The notes under the pieces were generated by a model. That model made no database searches and had not been told where the DNA came from. It saw only the letters and a list, made by a program, of their open reading frames with translations. A stretch of DNA of 64,000 nucleotides from NCBI GenBank assembly GCA_948474755.1, contig CAOLHI010002514.1, forward strand, positions 1 through 64,000. The letters are read 5' to 3'. Shown here one piece after another: positions 24,912-36,709 of this stretch. The DNA is from Ctenosaura bakeri (lineage: Eukaryota > Chordata > Lepidosauria > Squamata > Iguanidae). Both the position numbers and the translations under genes were made by a program. Every line of letters starts with the position of its first letter. The stretch's first letter is position 1.

Positions 24912-25129
24912 GTATATAAAAGGCACACAGATGCACTGAAGAAAGGATCCAGAGAACTCTCTCAAGAAGAAAAATGAAAGCCTGGAATTTTCTCTCTAAT
25001 GAAATGTTTCCAAATGTTTCTTGTATTTATAAGTATTCTTGGAGTCTCAGGGGATTTGTCCAAAATGGGTTATTCTCCAATAAGGAAAGAGCAGTTAATG
25101 ACTCCTTTTTCCCCCAAGGTGAAATTGTT
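24912..25129 (+). CDS. weak candidate: TATA-preceded exon of a secreted protein
   Basis: A good TATA box, GTATATAAAAGG (24912-24923), precedes an ATG at 24999 by 76 bases. The frame starts MKCFQMFLVFISILGVSG, a short basic N-terminus plus hydrophobic core with a plausible cleavage after VSG, as in signal peptides. A possible splice donor AAG|GTGAAA (after 25129) would end the exon in phase 0. Without splicing the frame stops at 25187. Against it: an out-of-frame ATG at 24973 lies upstream, no later exon is identified, and a 64-kb window will produce such matches by chance. I do not recognise a gene. Confidence 0.15.
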
Positions 25130-25189
25130 TATTCCTGTTAATTTGTGGCCTCGTTTCCATAGCCTTGGCTTTCTATTATTAATTTAATG

Positions 25190-26636
25190 TGAGAATTCAT
25201 TCGGTTTAAAAACTCATTCAGTGCCAACAGGGAAAAATATTTCATACGAATTAGACCATAAGCCAATACGGTGAGGTGTTTTTTCTTCAAAGGAGGGAGA
25301 AAGGGAAGAAATACAGGTTTCCATTCTTTTTAAAATTATAGATGGCTTTGTCTGCTGTCACTAGTATTAAAATCACAGGAATTTCATTATCCCATTGTTT
25401 TGGTTGTTTCCAAATCATTTCAGTTTCTTAGTAAATGCTTGAGATTGCCTGAGATTGTAGAGGTTGAAAGCACAACACTTTCCTGCTTATAATTTTTCTT
25501 CTTAAGATATTCCATCTAAGAAAAAAAATCTGTGATGCAATTTCAGAAAAAAAAGCCTACATATGGTATATCACTAGGGGAATGAGCCTAGAAATAACCT
25601 TCGTTCTCACCTCCCTACCCCTTATCCTTTTCTACTAATTGATTTTGATTAATTACGTAGTTGCTACTTTGTTTGAAGAAAACTAGAGTTTGCTTTTATT
25701 CTTGAACTAGACAACTTGTGGTTTGCATTTTTTCTAGTAAACTAGGATCATATCTTGATTTTGCAAGCCAGTGAAAACCATAGTCAACCAGTTCAGAATT
25801 AATGCCATATTTTGGTTTATCCCAAACCAAAAAATAAGTAGTTACTCTAAGTATGTGAGAAGACATTCATGCCTTTTGTTTCTTCCTTCCAGGTTGTTTC
25901 TTACAATGCAAAATCAGGGGCTGGCTGGCATTTATCTGAATTGAAATAGTATGCGCTAGAATGTGGATATTAAGTTTTTGGGATGTCTGCCACATTTCCC
26001 ATCAACAACCATTATGTGAGTTCAAAGTACCATGCTGAATTATCCTTTACTTTTAAAATATATTTTAGCTGCTACAGACTATAGAAGCAGATACATTTTG
26101 GCAGGAGGATGGTCACTTCCCAATAGGTGCACTTTTAATTGTTTTTCAAGTACAATTCAAATACAGCCTTACACAACTTTGCTCTAACATATCAAAGATA
26201 ATGGGTGGGACCCTGTTGGTGTCTTATGCATGCATAGATTCACCAGTGAAAGCAGTGGAACATTTTTGTCCATTGTGGAATGTCTGCATTCAGTTGGAGT
26301 TTATGGAAATAGAACTCCACATGTGGATGTACACTCGATTGTCCTTTGGATTATCCACTCAGTTGCGCAAAGTTACCATTCAATGCAAGAGCTGTATAGC
26401 TCAATCAATGTGTCAGTCAGTATGTGGAGACTGCAACCCCAATATAGGATCTTGGCCAATACGTTGTGACACAAGAGAAGATGTGATAGTAGACAAGTTA
26501 AAACATATGCTAGAGCGCAAATGTGCTATATTAGGATCTCATCTGTTTCTGTTGCTTAAAACTGAACAAAAAGTAGTTCATCACTGGAAAATAGGAACAA
26601 CCTTACATTGAACTGGTTGTTTGGTAGAATGTGGAT
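25190..26636. other. intergenic; unrecognised 136-codon frame
   Basis: AT-rich sequence. The plus-strand frame at 26201-26611 (136 codons, ten or so cysteines spread along it) is the longest frame outside repeats here, overlaps a second frame, and matches no family I know. Chance or an old repeat is the likelier explanation. Confidence 0.3.
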
Positions 26637-26770
26637 TAGTTGTTATGTGCCTTAAAGTCATTTTCAACTCGCGGTAACTCTAAAGCAAACCAGTTATAGG
26701 GTTTGGGGGGAAGATTTGTTCATTGCCTTCCTCTGAGGCTGAGAGCATGTGCCTTGCCCAAGGCCATAAC
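26637..26770 (-). mobile_element. (ACA)n-tailed tRNA SINE, diverged
   Basis: The sequence GTTATGTGCCTTAAAGTCATT ... GCCTTCCTCTGAGGCTGAGA ... CCCAAGGCC is the inverse of the SINE body (GGCACATAAC tail end, CCTCAGAGGAAGGCAATG middle). Confidence 0.75.
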
Positions 26771-27895
26771 TATGTTGTAGGGTTGTTATTTTTTCCTTTC
26801 CTTTATTTTTCCTTTGTTCCCCATTGCTGTTATTCCCCCTTCCCAATTTACCTGGATTTCCATTTTTGTATTGTTATTACTCTCTTCAATACAGTAAACT
26901 ACTAAAGTGAAGCAGGAAATCGTACAAGCCTCAGCATAATTCAAGTAACATTGCAATGTCCTCTATTTATATTTCATCTAAAGAGAAGAGATCTAAAGAT
27001 TATCTGACATCACTTGAGATCCATAAGAAGACCTTGCATTGCTTTTAATGTTTGTAAAACTTAGCTATTTGTATGAAGAAGGGCAGAGTGGTAATTTGAA
27101 CTGGGATCCCGGCATTGGTATTGGAGATGTTAATCTTTTCCTCCACACCATTTTCCCAAGGATAATACCCTCTATCTCCCCAAACAACTACTTGACCTTT
27201 TAGAATATATTTATTTATATGTACTGATTCTTTCTTCCTAAACTGTAATCCACACTAGTGCTATTCAAAGTAATGGTCCCTGAACTGCTACTTGTCCCTG
27301 ATCCATGGGCTGCCAGGCCCTCATGAGTTTCCAGGAAATAAAGAAACCACTGTAGTCAATGGGCACAAACATGTTTCTGATCCTTGGTGTATTGTGGAGA
27401 AAATAATTATCAGTCCCGTATATCTGATCACCTGAGAAACAGTGATCCTACACCAACCTAAAGTGGTTAAAGGCAAGGAGCTAAATTCTGTTGTTAGGCC
27501 TGATTAGATGAGCTCTATAGGATCAAGCAGATTTTATCTACATGTATTCTCTCCATTCAACAATTGAGTCTATTCTAGTTGGGACTAGCCAATAGACTTC
27601 AGATCATTATCTATGAACTGTGTCATCCCTAGCTCAAATGTCAGCCCAGCCACCAAATCCTCTCATTAACTATAGGAGTAGTCATCCTTTCATTTGCAAT
27701 TTGAGCATAGTGTGGAAAAAAAATGCATCTCCAAGAAGTTGAAGAACTGCATCTCTCAGAATACCTCAGCCAGCACAGCCATTGGCCATGAGTGTATGGG
27801 TGATTTTATGAGTTGCAATCCAAAAGAGTTAATGGGGAGAATTCACCAAGGCAGTTACAAATGCATGATCACCTTAGTACCATAGATATGTAGTG
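26771..27895. other. intergenic, no gene recognised
   Basis: Single-copy-looking sequence. CATCTCTCAGAATACCTCAG and GCCATTGGCCATGA (27750-27792) are scraps of a hAT-derived repeat. Confidence 0.4.
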
Positions 27896-27898
27896 ATT

Positions 27899-28213
27899 CC
27901 TGGCCCGACACCCCCACATTGCTATTTACCAGGCAACAACCACTGCAATCAGTGAGAGTCTGTTCCCCTGTTGAGAAGGCAGCAGCTGACCGATGTCCTT
28001 ACCTGCTCCCATGAGTGACCTCTGGTGCAACATTGACAAGCAGGATCCCTCTTGCTTTCCCTCTCCCACTAGAGATTGCTTAAATGTGAGGGTGGGAGGG
28101 GAACATCAGTCAATTGCTTCTTGATCGACAGGGGAAGAGGCCCCCATTGATCACAGTGGCTGCTGCCTGGCAGGTGGCAGTTGTGAGACTTTCATGGTCC
28201 CCACATATCCCCT
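27899..28213. repeat. foldback element, about 45-bp arms
   Basis: 27929-27973 (CCAGGCAACAACCACTGCAA...) pairs with the inverse of 28125-28170 (...ACAGTGGCTGCTGCCTGG) with scattered mismatches. Loop about 150 bases. It is probably a decayed MITE; no target duplication is clear. Confidence 0.6.
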
Positions 28214-28214
28214 A

Positions 28215-28595
28215 AACTAGGGAATAAGTAGAGATGATGAATATGAACCTGTCACAAATGCATAACTGTTGGTTATGCATTTGTAATTGCCTTTGTGAAT
28301 TCCAGTCAACTTTTCCAAACTCTGAATTTGAAAGTAATATTGCAAATGTGATAATAACAATACTCGTAGGATTGTTATTGACAGTGGTGCCATCAGGGGC
28401 CTCACTCTGCAGGCTGAGCAAAAGGGCTCTCAAATGAAGCAAGGCTACCATGCCTCCAAGTAAGCAAAGTACTAAGCAGATCTTATATCAGATGGTGTAC
28501 TGTAAATCTCCACAGGGAGTCATGCGTTAATTGTGCTACGTAGTCCTTGTGTTGAATGGCAGCGTTGCCCAAATGAATCAAGACACTGGGCTTGT
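28215..28595. other. intergenic, no gene recognised
   Basis: Several short overlapping frames on both strands; none is convincing. Confidence 0.35.
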
Positions 28596-28599
28596 TCTC

Positions 28600-28874
28600 T
28601 GTCACTCCAGAGACTAGGACAAGGAGCAATGGATTCAAACTGCAGGAAAGGAGATTCCATTTGAACCTCAGGAAGAACTTCCTGATGGTCAGAGCTGTCC
28701 AGTAGTGGAATATGCTGCCTTAGAGTGTGGTACAGTCTCCTTCTTGGGAGGTTTTTAAGCAGTGGCTGGATGGCCTTCTGTTGGGAATGCTTTGATGTGT
28801 GTTCCTGCATAGTAGGGGGTTGGACTCGATGGCCCCTGGGGTCTCTTCCAACTCTATGATTCTCTGATTCTATG
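28600..28874 (+). pseudogene. CR1 LINE 3' end, ORF2 C-terminus with stops
   Basis: Plus-strand translation from about 28617 gives RSNGFKLQERRFHLNLRKNF and then LMVRAVQ*WNMLP*, the well-known CR1 ORF2 C-terminus interrupted by in-frame stops. It is followed by GGACTCGATGGCCCC ... CTTCCAACTCTATGATTCT ... GATTCTATG, the CR1 3' UTR with its 8-bp terminal repeat. 5'-truncated and non-functional; no target duplication is expected for CR1. Confidence 0.85.
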
Positions 28875-28879
28875 TGGAA

Positions 28880-30670
28880 TTGGATGCACAGTCAAACGCA
28901 CATGTGTATTTGGGCACAATGGGTATCCATGCACAAATGGTGCCATATTCAAAATTCTGCTTCCCCAGCCTTGAACTGAATGTGGCCATTCTGCATGGGA
29001 CAAGCCCCCCTCCCTCCAACAATCAATTCCATAGGAGGACTTCCTCATGCATGAGTCCCCCACAGAGTTCTGGCTATTATACTCTCAATAGGAGAGGTTG
29101 ATGGATGGGTTAACATCCATAAATCCAGGTTCTAAAGCCACCTGTCTGTAGTACTCATTAGTAGGATTATAACCAAAACAAACCTATGTAAAGAAAACTG
29201 AGCATTTAGGGAAAGTGGGCATTTGATGCTAGGAATACTGCTGCTGTAATTGTTCTCTGACCTATAAAAAACCTATTAAATCCCTCACTACAATACTTGT
29301 TGGAATTATTCTAAAATATTTTCATTTGGTTTGATTTTCAGGGCCCAGTTAATTTGGTAGAAGGAGACATTGTGACCCAACAAAGGTCAAATCATTCCTA
29401 AGGAGATCAGGAAACATGGACAGAAATTCAGGTGTCATTAGCTGTTTTCCTCACCGTTGGACTTATGCTTGATATGTGATTTGTGCATGATTCAAGTAAA
29501 GAAACTGTGCATTATTCCATTAGCAATCTTGCATTTTTTTCTAACACATTTGCAATTTATTAGGATTATTTATGCTAATGTACTAATGCCTCATTTTGCA
29601 TATGTTACTATACCTGCCTTCATCTGCCTCAAATGATGAAATGTTTAGTTACTTTGGATCAATAAAACCTGTGTGGTATTTACAAATCTTTTTAATGAAG
29701 ATGCAAGGTCATATTGTCATCTGTGGGCCTAATCCTAGTCTTGCAGACTGAAGCCCAGATTTTGAGTAAGAAGAACACACTTTTGAGTTTTCACTTTCAC
29801 TTCAATGAGCTTATGTTGCATCCTGCTGTGATGTGTAAGAAAGAATGAACCCATCACAGAATGAGATTCTCCTAAAGAACATATCTAGATATTTTTGCCT
29901 CTAACTGTTGTGTCTTTTAGGGAAGGTGATTACAACTCTCAAAAACCCTCAACCAGTGTGGCTACTCTAAACTGTGAAGCTGGTATGAAATCCAATGTTA
30001 CAGTTCAATTAATAATAGTGACACAAGCTGAATGCTAATTTGAGTTACAATTTGCTAAATTTAGGCCCTCAAAACATAAGGTTTAAAACAGGAAGCAGAA
30101 AGCCTTGTGTATTAGAGAATGTATGTGTTATTGAGAGCCAAGGATAGCCGGAATGCCTGCTCAAATGTAAACAAGATAAGAGAATGTCTCCCAGACAAGA
30201 CTGAGAATAAACCCAGAGCAGGTGCTGGGATGGCTGATGCAGTTGACTGGTTGATGCAGTCAGGCTGGATGACAGCCAAAAATTTAGATTTAACTACACA
30301 CAGTTCATTTATATTTGCCCCAATAATCTGATTGGAGAAGCGGATTGTTGGCACAGAGGGGATCCACTAGAGAGCTCTTATCTCATTGGACCAGATGGAA
30401 TAGCTGATAGGCTGAGTGGAGGCTAAGGAGAGAATAAAGAAGCCAAGAAGAGACTGAAGTCAGGCTGCTATGTCAGTCTGCAACGGATGAAGAGGAAACT
30501 ATGATGTAGCCTCCAAGCTGCTGTTCTGAGCTGATTACTTGTGAAACAACTCAAATGTGTGGATGCTGGTAAGAACCAATTAGGCTATGCTAAAATAGAT
30601 ATAAGGATGTTTATAGCTACGTAACAGAGGTTTATAGACATAACAATGCTCAAAGATACTAAACTCTTGG
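28880..30670. other. intergenic, no gene recognised
   Basis: AT-rich in most parts. 29510-29620 is A/T-rich with several octamer-like ATGCTAAT/TTTGCAT motifs, possibly conserved non-coding. No frame is convincing. Confidence 0.35.
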
Positions 30671-30671
30671 A

Positions 30672-30723
30672 GTTTAGTATCTCGTTAGATTTATGTAGTT
30701 TAGTATCTCGTTAGATTTATGTA
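30672..30723. repeat. exact 26-bp tandem duplication
   Basis: GTTTAGTATCTCGTTAGATT plus TATGTA occurs twice head to tail without a mismatch, directly before a SINE. Confidence 0.9.
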
Positions 30724-30734
30724 GTGCCTCAGCA

Positions 30735-30936
30735 AGAACCAGCATGGGGTAGTAGTCTGAGAGTTGGGCCATGACCCTGGAGGCCAGGGTTTGGTTCCCC
30801 GCTGAGCCATGGAAACCCACTGGGTGACCTTGGATGTGTCACATACTCTCAGCCCCCCAAAACCTCATGAGAGGTTTGCCTTAGGGTTGTCATAAGTCAG
30901 AAATGACTTGAAGGCACACAACAACAACAACAACAA
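30735..30936 (+). mobile_element. (ACA)n-tailed tRNA SINE
   Basis: Head AGCATGGGGTAGTAGTCTGAG and GGTTTGGTTCCCC correspond to pol III A and B boxes. The body follows with GAAACCCACTGGGTGACCTTG and the 3' part GTTGTCATAAGTCAGAAATG ... ACTTGAAGGCACACAACAA, ending in an (ACA)n run. Slight internal deletion relative to 42749-42984. Confidence 0.85.
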
Positions 30937-30939
30937 ATA

Positions 30940-32070
30940 CCTCAACAAAAGAGATGGATAGATATGGATATGGATATGATACAGGGAAAAGAATTCTGTA
31001 CAAGTTAAATCCTTTAGGAAATGTCTGTAATGCTGTAACAGACATTATAGAAAGCATAAATGAACCTCATAATTATATAAGATGTGTGCTATTCTATGTG
31101 TCATGTTATGTAATGTAATGCAAGCAATGTTCCCAAGACATTGAAGTATCTATGTTTCTCCCTAAGAGGATTTATATTTATTTATAATTTATATTTATAA
31201 TTAGACACAATATATAGCCTAAAAGATTACCAAAGAGCTTGTTTATTTTCCCATATAAGTATCCTGTAATTCCAAGACTTCAAAATACTTAAATGGAATA
31301 CCGATGTTAATTCCATTTGTCTAGATTTAACCATCCTGTCAAGTTGGATGCCTAGGTGGCCCGAAGGTGATAATGGGGCCTCAAATAGAAGCAGATTAGC
31401 TGGCAAATGGTCGGCTAGACCATTCAGTCTAGAAAGATAGGGGTACGAACCACACCCGTTTCAATAGGAGGTTTTGTATACAACCTAAACGTTTTAAAAA
31501 CTGACCTTGGTTGAAACCTCATCTTATCAACTTCAAGAAAAACTTTCCTGGCTTGTAATTCATAACTTTTATCTTCTACTATTCACAGGATTTGATTTGC
31601 ATCATGGATCAAATCAAGATGTCCATTATATCTTGCTGCTGTCTGACCCATGAAAGAACCAGTGGAATGTAAGCACCCTGAAATCTGGATACCCTCCAGA
31701 TACTTAGCTTGGCTCCCTTCTGTGCTAGAGTCCCATGTTTCTGTATAAACAAAAGCTGCAGTGTTGTCCGCATGTGTGAGTATGTACATTGTTCCATGCC
31801 CTCATCTTCTCTCTGGATGAATCTCAAGGAAATGTTATTATTTGTCTTATTAACAGCAAAGAATACGAAACAGCAGCTGTCTGATATAAGTGTAATAACT
31901 ATGGCGAAATATGAGCCATCAGAGTGATGTCCCTGTCTTAACTTAATGCAGTACTAGGTGATTGTTGTTGTTATGCACCATCAAATTGACTTCAATTTAC
32001 GGCAAACGAGAGACATCCAAGATCATCAACAGCATATCCTACAATCGTTCTGTTATTTGGGATATCCACA
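30940..32070. other. intergenic, no gene recognised
   Basis: AT-rich sequence with GGATATGGATATG repeats at 30955-30980. Short frames overlap on both strands at 31583-31927 without a recognisable product. A SINE-tail scrap lies at about 31963-32010 (TTGTTATGCACCATCAAATTG). Confidence 0.35.
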
Positions 32071-32072
32071 AA

Positions 32073-32388
32073 TAATCCTCCACTGTCCCACTTTTTCAGC
32101 TGTTTTAAAATGTCTCAGTTTCTCTCTTCTTTCCCCTTTTGTCCTCAGCTTTCTTCAACTACTGCAAATTGAGTTCAAAGAGCAAAAGAAGTTTGTAAAC
32201 TCAGCAGGAAGGAGAGGACAGAAGAGGGTGAAATTTTGCTATTTCCAGTAGGCTCAAGCAAAAATCAAATTGCTATAGCCTCTCCTAGCTTGTATGTTCT
32301 TCCTCATTAATATCTTTTGCTATTTAGACCACACTCTGATGTTGCTTGACCACATGTGTACCAGTTTTCATCAGTGAAATGTTGGGGT
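32073..32388 (+). mobile_element. unclassified repeat family R, copy 2
   Basis: CCTCCACTGTCCCACTTTTT ... TTTAGACCACACTCTGATGT ... GTGAAATGTTGGGG follows the same order of landmarks as 9725-10071. Confidence 0.65.
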
Positions 32389-32389
32389 C

Positions 32390-33200
32390 AGAATATGCAA
32401 CAGCCCTGCTTAGGCTTTGCAGTCTCAGGGCTGTGGCTCTGTTGATCAAATCAATCCATCTATCTGCAGCATCAGTCGATAAATATTAATTTTTTTTTTT
32501 AAAAGGAAACATTGTGAATAGTGTTGTGATGGGACCAAGAGTCATACAGTCAGAATCGTTGGGCGTTTTGCTTAGCCAGGACGACAATGTCTCTGCTACC
32601 CCATCCCAGTTTAGCCGCAACTTTCAGAGCTTAATTGATTGGTCATCAACTAGGTGCCAGGGGAAAAGAAAGCAATGTTGGGGGTTGCTAATAGCAATGC
32701 CAGAGTAGGAGGTGTGCCAGCTAGCACAAGCTCTACATGTCAAAGGGTATCATTTCTCACCCGTGGGGTTTACTGGGATCCACACTAGCCCCTAAAAAGA
32801 AAGCTCCAAGTTGATAACCAGATTTACCCCAAATTCCCTCCTGTTTTTTGTTTGTTTGTTTTGTTTTTAAAGGATGCAACTTTCAGGAGAGTTTTGTTCT
32901 ATTTTTTTATTTTTATTTTATTTTATTTTCCTTTCTTTCTTTCTCTTTTGACAATTTGAGGGGCAGCTTCAACAGGTAGGTTTTGAGGGACCCAGGAGGA
33001 AGTACGGGATTCCAAATTTTGAACTGCAGGGTCTCCCCTTGCTGTCCTCCCCAGCAATCTTAATCTACCTAAGATTGTAATCTTGGTGCATAGGTGTATG
33101 GAAAAGGGTCTAACCTCCACAACCACCACCTCAAAGCAGTTCCATCTCAACAGGAAGGCAAGTCTATGTAGTATAAAAAATGTCTGTATGGCTATCTCTT
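32390..33200. other. intergenic, no gene recognised
   Basis: It contains T-rich microsatellite TTTTATTTTATTTTATTTTCC at about 32905-32945. The minus-strand frame at 32923-33234 is unrecognised. Confidence 0.35.
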
Positions 33201-33202
33201 TG

Positions 33203-33262
33203 TCATAGAATTGTAGAGCTGGAAGAGACCACAAGGGCCATCCAGTCTAACCCCCTGTCATG
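33203..33262 (-). mobile_element. CR1-type LINE 3' end fragment
   Basis: CATAGAATTGTAGAGCTGGA then GAGACCACAAGGGCCATCCA is the inverse of the CR1 3' UTR seen at 28800-28874. Confidence 0.75.
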
Positions 33263-33264
33263 CA

Positions 33265-34015
33265 GTAATCTATAATGTTCATGTATGTCTTTGTATATGT
33301 TAGTGATGAGTCAATCTATGTAACTGTTTCATATTCACAATTACCACTTTGTCATGATGGTGACACTCAATCCCCCTTACTTTACCAGTCATCAGCTGCA
33401 TGGGGAAAAGGAGACCCATTCTGCCTGCTGTTGGAGCATGGGTGAATGAATGACAATTCTGACAGGTTTGAGGAGGTCAGACCAGAAAAGGTTGTCTAGT
33501 TAAGTTTATTTAACTTAGTAGCTGATACATGGTTCCAGCAATAACACAGACATATATTTCATTAAACAGCAACAATGTCAATTGTTGTTGGTCCCATTGA
33601 TTAGGAACAGAAATACTGTAAGACACTTTCTCTTTATGTACCAAAATCCTGGTTGTTTGCTTTTTGGAAAAATGTCATTATTAGATCTTTAATTCAGGTT
33701 CTGCCATTTATTATGATTTGGTTGAAAGAGTTTTGTTTTGTTTTTCCAGATACGCTACTGCAACCAAGGCAAAGACAAATGTCACCTGTCCCATTTAAAA
33801 TCTGTCATGCCCAATATGATGATGACAGCATAATGTTTCATACAATGACATGTCAGTTCATGGAAAATCAAGCATCAGACTGGTGACCAGAACTTATCAG
33901 CGAGGCAGATGACATGATCCTCCTTCTTGTGTACTTGCTTCAAGTACTTTAGCACCAGTGGAGACACTGCTCCTAAGTGTCATATTTTTTCACATATGTA
34001 CTAAATAATGTCTCT
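33265..34015. other. intergenic, no gene recognised
   Basis: No repeat or gene seen; short featureless frames only. Confidence 0.35.
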
Positions 34016-34017
34016 TG

Positions 34018-34176
34018 GCCCAATCCCTCACGCCCCATCTTAAGAGCTAGTGGCCTGATTGGGTGCAGGAAGTCCATTCAGCTTCTGAGAGGGCATATCC
34101 TCTTTGTGCCCTGATTGGAGGCTGAATGGAACTCCATTGCCCAATCCAGCTCCTGGCTCTTAAGGTGAGTTGGGAT
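34018..34176. repeat. foldback element, about 60-bp arms
   Basis: CCCAATCCCTCACGCCCCAT, CTTAAGAGC and GTCCATTCAGCTTC on the left pair with GAGGCTGAATGGA, CTCTTAAGG and TGGGAT on the right. Nearly the whole element is a palindrome. Confidence 0.7.
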
Positions 34177-34179
34177 GGT

Positions 34180-34680
34180 ATTTACATAGTCTTACAGTAA
34201 GACTATATAGTATTACTAAATACAGAGCTGTTACAGATCAGTAGTTCTAGGTTACAAATCTATAATTACAATACTGAATGCCAGACACTGATTTCATTGG
34301 AACTTCCATATGGCTTAGGGAAGAAAATGGGTTCGGTCACAGAAAAGACCAAACAGCATGCAGACTAGGGAAAATAATCCTTTGCCAATGATAAAGGATC
34401 ACATTTCTTACCTGGGATACCATGTGGAGATTACTTTAAATAACTCAACAAGGGGGTTATCACCAACTAAGGGTGTGAGTTTCAAGGAGCATAGTAGCTT
34501 GGTGGTGGTGGTGTTTTCAGTCCAATCTGCTGAATGTTTTAAAATGTCCTCTGCACAATGCATGTATAGCATGTAAACTAATGTTAAGGTATTCTGAAAT
34601 TTCAGTTTGTTTTGTTAGATGTGTTGGGAAAGAGAACTCGTGCAGCACTAATAACTATTTATTCTATGGGCCTATGTCTT
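34180..34680. other. intergenic, no gene recognised
   Basis: No supported feature; one short unrecognised frame at 34358-34576. Confidence 0.35.
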
Positions 34681-34690
34681 CACTGTAGGC

Positions 34691-34834
34691 TAGAGATGCA
34701 TAGTCTCTGGCCCTCCAGATCTTGTTGGGCTCCAACTCTCATCAACCCCAGGCAGCATGGCCAATGATTGTACAGAGAATGATGGAGATGGTAGTTCAAC
34801 AATATATTGAAGGTTGTATGTTTCCCAACCCCTG
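34691..34834. mobile_element. hAT-derived palindromic MITE
   Basis: The left part CTGGCCCTCCAGATCTTGTT and the right part inverse of GTATGTTTCCCAACCCCTG enclose GGGCTCCAACTCTCATCAAC and its inverse TGGAGATGGTAGTTCAAC. Flanks CTGTAGGC (34683-34690) and CTGTACAC (34835-34842) agree at 6 of 8, as expected for an old hAT. Confidence 0.8.
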
Positions 34835-34844
34835 CTGTACACAG

Positions 34845-35815
34845 TAACTGCACAAACACCAGGGAATTCTAAATATAGTATGTCACCATATCAGTGTGAC
34901 TGGTATATGTGATTTCACTTACCCATGCTGAAATGTAGTCCAAAAATATTAATTTGAATTGAATGGAAATTGAAATAGTAAAGGAAAATATATATTCAAT
35001 TCAAAGTAAAATGGACATTCCTGTATAGTATGACATGGAAAACGGAGGGGAATGGAAAATTCCAGAAGTGGTGCGTCATTCCCTCACACTATCACACTGT
35101 CTCACATTGTCCAAGCTGTCTTACATCTTCTCACTATATACGTATGCTGTATGCTCCCCAGTCACTTAGTAGGCCTCTCTGTTATGGAATCTGATCACAA
35201 TACAGTGAGTACAGTGAGCTTGTACAAAATTCTTGTGCTTGTATACTACTGTACAGTAAAGTGCTTGCACTTATAAAGTGCTTCTGCTTGTAAAGTGCTT
35301 GTATTGTTAAGCCTGCTTTCTCTTAGATTCTAAAGTTCTGTCCAGTTTCAGGGCCTCCTCTCCAAGCTGCATACTTGTCTGAAATACCTGCATCATTCAT
35401 CACGCTGAAAAAAATAGTGGTTGCTTTTTGTTGTCCATGATAAATCCAAGAACATATCCCCTGTGAATATGGGGGAAGTACTGTATAGTTTTTTGGTTTT
35501 TCTGACAGAGCTACCAACGCTCTAATCAACCTACCATTCCCAGGATCTTGGGATGAAGAGGCCTTGAAAATTAAGCACAGCTTAAGAAGACTTTTTTTTT
35601 TTAATGACACTTCCCAGAATCTCCTAGCCAGCATGAACATTGGCCCTGGGAGGTCCTCGGGGAAGACTCTGTGAGCCTTTCAAAAGATAGCTGGTGGGCA
35701 GGAGAAGTCTCACCTCAATGCAGATAGTAATATGGATTTGTATAGTTGTTTGGAGCAAAGCAGGTAGTAATGAGTGTAGTAATGAGCCTCGTCCAGACTG
35801 TACTGATCTATACGG
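34845..35815. other. intergenic; small 17-bp tandem repeat
   Basis: No gene. AAAGTGCTT recurs at a 17-base period around 35258-35308 (three units). Confidence 0.5.
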
Positions 35816-35825
35816 TGTCATATAT

Positions 35826-36700
35826 TAGGGATGGGCCAACCAAATCCTCGAATCCTTGGCAGGGATTCAAGATTCGGGAATCCGAATCCCTGTGCCAAAA
35901 TAGGCAAACCGAATCTTTCGAATCCGCCACCCATACAGTTTGTTGGAGATCAGGATGCCTGAAAACCTGGGAGATCAGAGTGCTTGAAAATTTGGGAGAC
36001 CAGACACACAAGGGGAGATAGCAAGGAGGTGAATTTTTCCCTTGGAATAATAATGGCCTTTGCTAACAATTTCACAAATTACATCTAAGGTTCTATTCTA
36101 AGATATTTAAATTGAATATTTCATATTTAAATTTAGCACTTGACTGGAAGATACAGTCTTATTAAGATTTCGAGGACAGCTGAAAGATTCCTTTGCATAG
36201 CTCCCTTGCAAAGCTCTTTCATACACAGTTCTGGGGTTTCTAGTTTTACAAGCCTTCTCTGCCAAAGTGTTCTGGTGCATCATCAAACTACAAACCCCAG
36301 GATGCCATAAGAAGCTATGCAAAGAAAACCCAGTTTTGACTTGGATTATCTCTGTACTGTAGTATGTGGCCCTGTTTACACAGGCAGGAAAATGTGGGAT
36401 TAATAATCCACATTTTCCTGCCTGTGTAGACAGGGCCTTCCTGTCATTTTCAATCTGGGGAGATCCTGAGGCAAAACTATGACAATTGTCCTGGCTGGAT
36501 TTCTTCAGAGGGAGGTTTGCCTTTGCCTAGGCTTTTGCTAAGGCGGAGAGAATGTGCCTTGCCCAGGATTATCCTTCTTTCCCTTGCTTTCTAAACTTTT
36601 TAAAAAAGGATTCAAAAGATTCGAGATTTGTGAGAGTCGTGGATTCCCAAAACCTTCCAGAGATTCGGATTTGAAAAATTCTGGATTCGTCCCATCCCTA
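35826..36700 (-). mobile_element. non-autonomous hAT element, copy 2
   Basis: Terminal TAGGGATGGGCC ... inverse TAGGGATGGGAC; flanks TCATATAT (35818-35825) and CCATATAT (36701-36708), an 8-bp duplication with one mismatch. Orientation is opposite to the copy at 898. The shared core (palindrome centred near 36400) and both GAATCC-rich ends match that copy. About 35945-36125 is private to this copy. Confidence 0.8.
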
Positions 36701-36709
36701 CCATATATG

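Noticed and set aside
26201..26611. 136-codon frame with many cysteines
   Set aside because: No domain pattern, an overlapping alternative frame, and no promoter or splice context.
27929..28170. CRISPR-like or structured RNA locus from paired repeats
   Set aside because: Only one inverted pair exists, with no direct repeat-spacer pattern; the genome is clearly vertebrate.
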